From the NCBI GenBank assembly GCA_002415135.1, contig DIBY01000016.1, forward strand, positions 51,420 through 115,419: a stretch of DNA of 64,000 nt, read 5' to 3'. This DNA is from Flavobacteriales bacterium UBA5040 (GTDB lineage: Bacteria > Bacteroidota > Bacteroidia > Flavobacteriales > Weeksellaceae). The position numbers were made by a program, and so were the translations under genes. The notes under the pieces were generated by a model. The model made no database searches and was not told where the DNA came from. It saw nothing but the letters and a program-made list of their open reading frames with translations. Shown here piece by piece: positions 62,335 through 64,000 of this stretch. Positions within the stretch are counted from its first letter, which is position 1; every line of letters starts with the position of its first letter.

Positions 62335-62483
62335 GTCAAGGTGTACAAAAGTAGTACAGTTCTAACATGCTGCAACATCTTTTTTTTTAGATTTTGACAG
62401 GGTTTTCGTCTCTTGTAAATACCATCAATACTGAGTTCTGTAAAAATACAATTTTTTTTAAGGTTCATATTGTACACCTTGAC
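62335..62483. promoter_or_regulatory. Operator-like inverted repeat in the crtY upstream region
   Basis: Two exact 14-base copies of TTGTACACCTTGAC face away from each other, 121 bases apart. The left copy directly overlaps the -7 element and start region of the crtY promoter. The position and divergent symmetry suggest the binding site of a light- or B12-responsive MerR-type repressor (LitR/CarH), which is known to control carotenoid genes in bacteria. That regulator link is inference; no such gene lies in the window. Confidence 0.55.
62346..62375 (-). promoter_or_regulatory. Promoter of crtY
   Basis: On the minus strand TTG (62375-62373) and TACTTTTG (62353-62346) have a 19-base spacer, an exact match to the Bacteroidetes consensus. 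The leader to the crtY start is about 175 bases. Confidence 0.65.
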
Positions 62484-62829
62484 AAACCTAAACATCAGAA
62501 AATAAACCATTTAACTAAAAATGATATTATTAAAAAATGATAGATGTTAACATGATCATCTTTAAATATCCATCATTTGGGGGTAAATTCTTATCTAAGA
62601 GACGTTTATTTTTGATTTACTGATCACTCGAAACAAAACACCAATCTTTAAATTTCTCTCAATGCCGGTTAGTTAATTTTACCTTATTTTCAACGTCCAT
62701 AAACAATGGACGATAAATGTGGGGGTTAACATATGAAATCGTAGAAAGGCGCATATCTAAGTTATCGTAATTTAAGTCCAAAATACAATATAAAATTTTC
62801 AAGAACCTTTAAAGTTATTATTTAAAATG

Positions 62830-63171
62830 CTAATTATTTAATTTAATATTTGTTACGTCACTTGTGTTCACCTTCTTACCTAAAAATTTAGGCTTTCTCG
62901 CAATTACACAATCGAAAAAACTTTTTATGGTAGCAAACCACTCTCGAGCGAAATACTTTCTCTGCCCTTTAGATGATGACGAGTATCCGACTGCCTTAAT
63001 CCCTTTCTGCTGTGCTAGATAAACTGATCGATTTAGATGAAATTTTTGAGTAACTATAACCGCATCTTTTATACCAAAAACCTTGCTTGCTCGTGACATT
63101 GTGGAATAAGTATCAAAACCGGCATAATCTCCGAAAATCTTTTTTTGTGGAATTCCGGAAGAGGAAAAACC
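62830..63171 (-). pseudogene. Truncated SanA/YdcF (DUF218) family protein gene
   Basis: The frame from the stop at 62830 up to 63171 encodes GIPQKKIFGDYAGFDTYSTM, then SRASKVFGIKDAVIVTQKFHLNRSVYLAQ and FAREWFATIKSFFDC, ending KPKFLGKKV. This is the C-terminal half of SanA-like proteins (DUF218), which affect envelope barrier function. An in-frame TGA at 63174-63172 and the group II intron remnant upstream remove the N-terminal half. An ATG at 63099 would give an 89-residue product but would lack the DUF218 core, so it is called a pseudogene. Confidence 0.75.
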
Positions 63172-63329
63172 TCATACGATTAGGTGTTTACCAACACCAT
63201 ACATATGCATTTAGCCTAACTCGGAAAGGAGGATGGGCAGTCGCACAAAGTCCTATTTTAGGAACAACAATCACTATTTCAAAGCTAAAGAAGCGTGATT
63301 ACATCGCTATGTTAGAACTTCTCACTTAA
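63150..63329 (+). pseudogene. Group II intron reverse transcriptase/maturase, C-terminal fragment
   Basis: Codons from about 63150 read FRKRKNLIRLGVYQHHTY, then FSLTRKGGWAVAQSPILG and TTITISKLKKRDYIAML, ending at TAA 63327-63329. This is the maturase/thumb C-terminus of group II intron-encoded proteins, whose pattern is W-R-x-x-x-S-P-I-L followed by T-x-T-x-x-x-L. The reverse transcriptase domain is missing. It is in reverse orientation to the truncated SanA-like gene, with the junction near 63150-63165. Confidence 0.7.
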
Positions 63330-63425
63330 CCCATTAGGATACGAACAGCCGTATACGAGACCCATACGTACGGTGGTGTGAGAGGCGTACACAGTTCAAT
63401 TATGAGCGGAGCCATCTACTCGATT
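63330..63425 (+). mobile_element. Group II intron 3' end, domains V and VI (remnant)
   Basis: After the maturase stop the sequence reads AACAGCCGTATACG, then CCATACGTACGGTGGTGTGAGAGG (split here into two motifs: AGCCGTATACG and ACGTACGGTGGTGTGAGAGG). This is the catalytic domain V helix of group II introns, with pairing CCGT/ACGG. It is followed by a short domain VI-like stretch ending near ATCTACTCGAT (63414-63424). Domains I-IV are missing here, so it cannot splice. Confidence 0.65.
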
Positions 63426-63433
63426 GTCTGCAG

Positions 63434-63651
63434 TTATTTTTTTTCAGAAATATTATTTTTTGCATTCTGAAGTGCAGCTAATCCAGCTAAAATGCCTCCT
63501 GCAACAGTTAAAATGCCTAAACCAAATTTTCCAACTTCATTCAAAACTTCGCCGACATCCTTTAATTTTTGTTTTCTACCTCTTTTTCCTCTGAAGTTAA
63601 TATGCAATCTGCAACATATTTTCTTACTGCTTTTTTAAATCTTTCTGTCAT
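63434..63651 (-). pseudogene. Small membrane protein gene with apparent one-base frameshift
   Basis: ATG 63651 opens MTERFKKAVRKYVADC and stops at 63562 after 29 codons. The next frame continues KLKDVGEVLNEVGKFGLG, then ILTVAGGILAGLAALQNAK to a stop at 63434. One more A in the A5 run (plus-strand T5 at 63566-63570) would fuse both into a 72-residue protein with a charged N-terminus and a transmembrane helix. It lies 13 bases downstream of another small gene that shows the same kind of defect. It may be a sequencing error or a decaying gene. Confidence 0.55.
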
Positions 63652-63664
63652 TTTTTTTATTTCA

Positions 63665-63865
63665 TTATAAATATGCATAACTACCATCCTCTTTTACAAA
63701 TGCTAAAGCTACCTTGTCAGTATCTGACTGCCTTCCGTGTGCTACCAATTCGTGGTAAGTAGCACTCACTAAATTGTAAATACCTCTTTTTCCGGCATAA
63801 TCAGTACCATAATTTGTTTGAATATTGTTTCGGTTTAGGTGGTCTGCTAATTCAGAACCTGACAT
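63665..63865 (-). CDS. Hypothetical HTH-like protein, possibly frameshifted at its start
   Basis: From ATG 63865 the frame gives 66 residues beginning MSGSELADHLNRNN and containing YGTDYAGKRGIYNLV and ATYHELVAHGRQSD. The same frame stays open upstream to 63937 and continues NDYLTKLAIHLADQGKI with coding character but no start codon. One extra A in the A5 run (plus-strand T5 at 63915-63919) would restore ATG 63927 and give 87 residues. The helix-turn-helix-like start suggests a small DNA-binding protein of an accessory element. I do not recognise a family. Confidence 0.55.
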   Translation of the reverse strand: MSGSELADHLNRNNIQTNYGTDYAGKRGIYNLVSATYHELVAHGRQSDTDKVALAFVKEDGSYAYL

Positions 63866-64000
63866 AATCTTTCCTTGATCTGCTAGGTGAATAGCTAGTT
63901 TTGTTAAATAATCGTTTTTGTATCCATATTTTTGAACTTATTTTATTTTAAAATCATAGTTAATATAATTACAGACAAAGTTTGGGTATTTCTGCAGGCG

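Larger units (their letters stand above)
62164..62829. other. Long intergenic region with divergent inverted repeat upstream of crtY
   Basis: The 666-base stretch contains the crtY promoter (62346-62375) and an inverted repeat. The 14-base sequence TTGTACACCTTGAC occurs on the minus strand at 62348-62335 and on the plus strand at 62470-62483. A small hairpin (CGTCCAT, loop AAACA, ATGGACG) lies at 62694-62712. No gene follows on the plus strand, although the right copy would face one. Nothing else is recognisable. Confidence 0.6.

Noticed and set aside
63087..63149. Upstream part of the plus-strand frame leading into the maturase fragment
   Set aside because: This part overlaps the SanA-like coding on the minus strand, which has the better protein match, so the frame is chance before about 63150.

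Overview
The window is AT-rich chromosomal DNA from a Flavobacteriales bacterium, most likely of the Chryseobacterium/Kaistella group (Weeksellaceae). Several signals support this. Promoters carry the Bacteroidetes -7 element TAnnTTTG. Two secreted proteins have type IX secretion (T9SS) C-terminal sorting domains. There is a SusC/SusD pair, frequent lipoprotein signals of the form SC, and many housekeeping proteins of flavobacterial character. No tRNA, rRNA or CRISPR array was found.

Layout. Bases 1-1553 are accessory: the 3' end of an IS110-type transposase gene, a protein with a HEPN-like R-N-x4-H motif, and a small membrane protein. Bases 1629-3606 hold a lipoprotein and the ribosomal genes rpsF, rpsR and rplI. 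A repeat-rich gap (3607-4164) follows, then a membrane-anchored FMN glutamate-synthase-like enzyme. Bases 5798-17098 form a polysaccharide utilisation locus read leftward: SusC, SusD, a LamG-like lipoprotein, two tandem GH144 proteins, an alpha/beta hydrolase and a GH3 glycosidase. GH144 plus GH3 suggests a beta-1,2-glucan substrate. Bases 17225-45344 are mostly housekeeping. They include a DUF4197 protein, DUF493 and TIGR01777 proteins, arsC-like, deoxynucleoside kinase, glutaminyl cyclase, M1 aminopeptidase, sensor kinase, PBP4, a T9SS cargo protein, SpoT/RelA, NhaA, YihY, RlmH, a HipA-like kinase with DUF3037, a UvrD-type helicase, SecG, two glycosyltransferases, RecR, a LURP-one-like protein and PepD.

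Bases 45381-53409 hold an amino-acid/amine and stress neighbourhood: flavin amine oxidase, APC permease, AraC regulator, PLP racemase, acetyltransferase, tandem Usp protein and an FMN split-barrel protein. Bases 53598-60866 hold a T9SS endonuclease I next to an orphan protein resembling only the C-terminal part of MnmA, a lipoprotein, a cold-shock-domain protein, a SOUL haem-binding protein and a BCCT betaine transporter. Bases 61006-62483 hold crtY (lycopene cyclase) with a strong promoter and a divergent inverted repeat. From about 62480 to the end the DNA is broken and accessory: a truncated SanA/YdcF gene cut by the 3' remnant of a group II intron, then two small genes that each appear to lack one A in an A5 run.

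The most notable items are the predicted beta-1,2-glucan locus, the stand-alone MnmA-tail protein coupled to a secreted nuclease, the HipA-like/DUF3037 overlap, the divergent operator-like repeat at crtY, and the degraded mobile region at the right edge. No clearly new multi-gene defence or mobile system could be demonstrated. All family names come from recognised sequence patterns; no database search was run.
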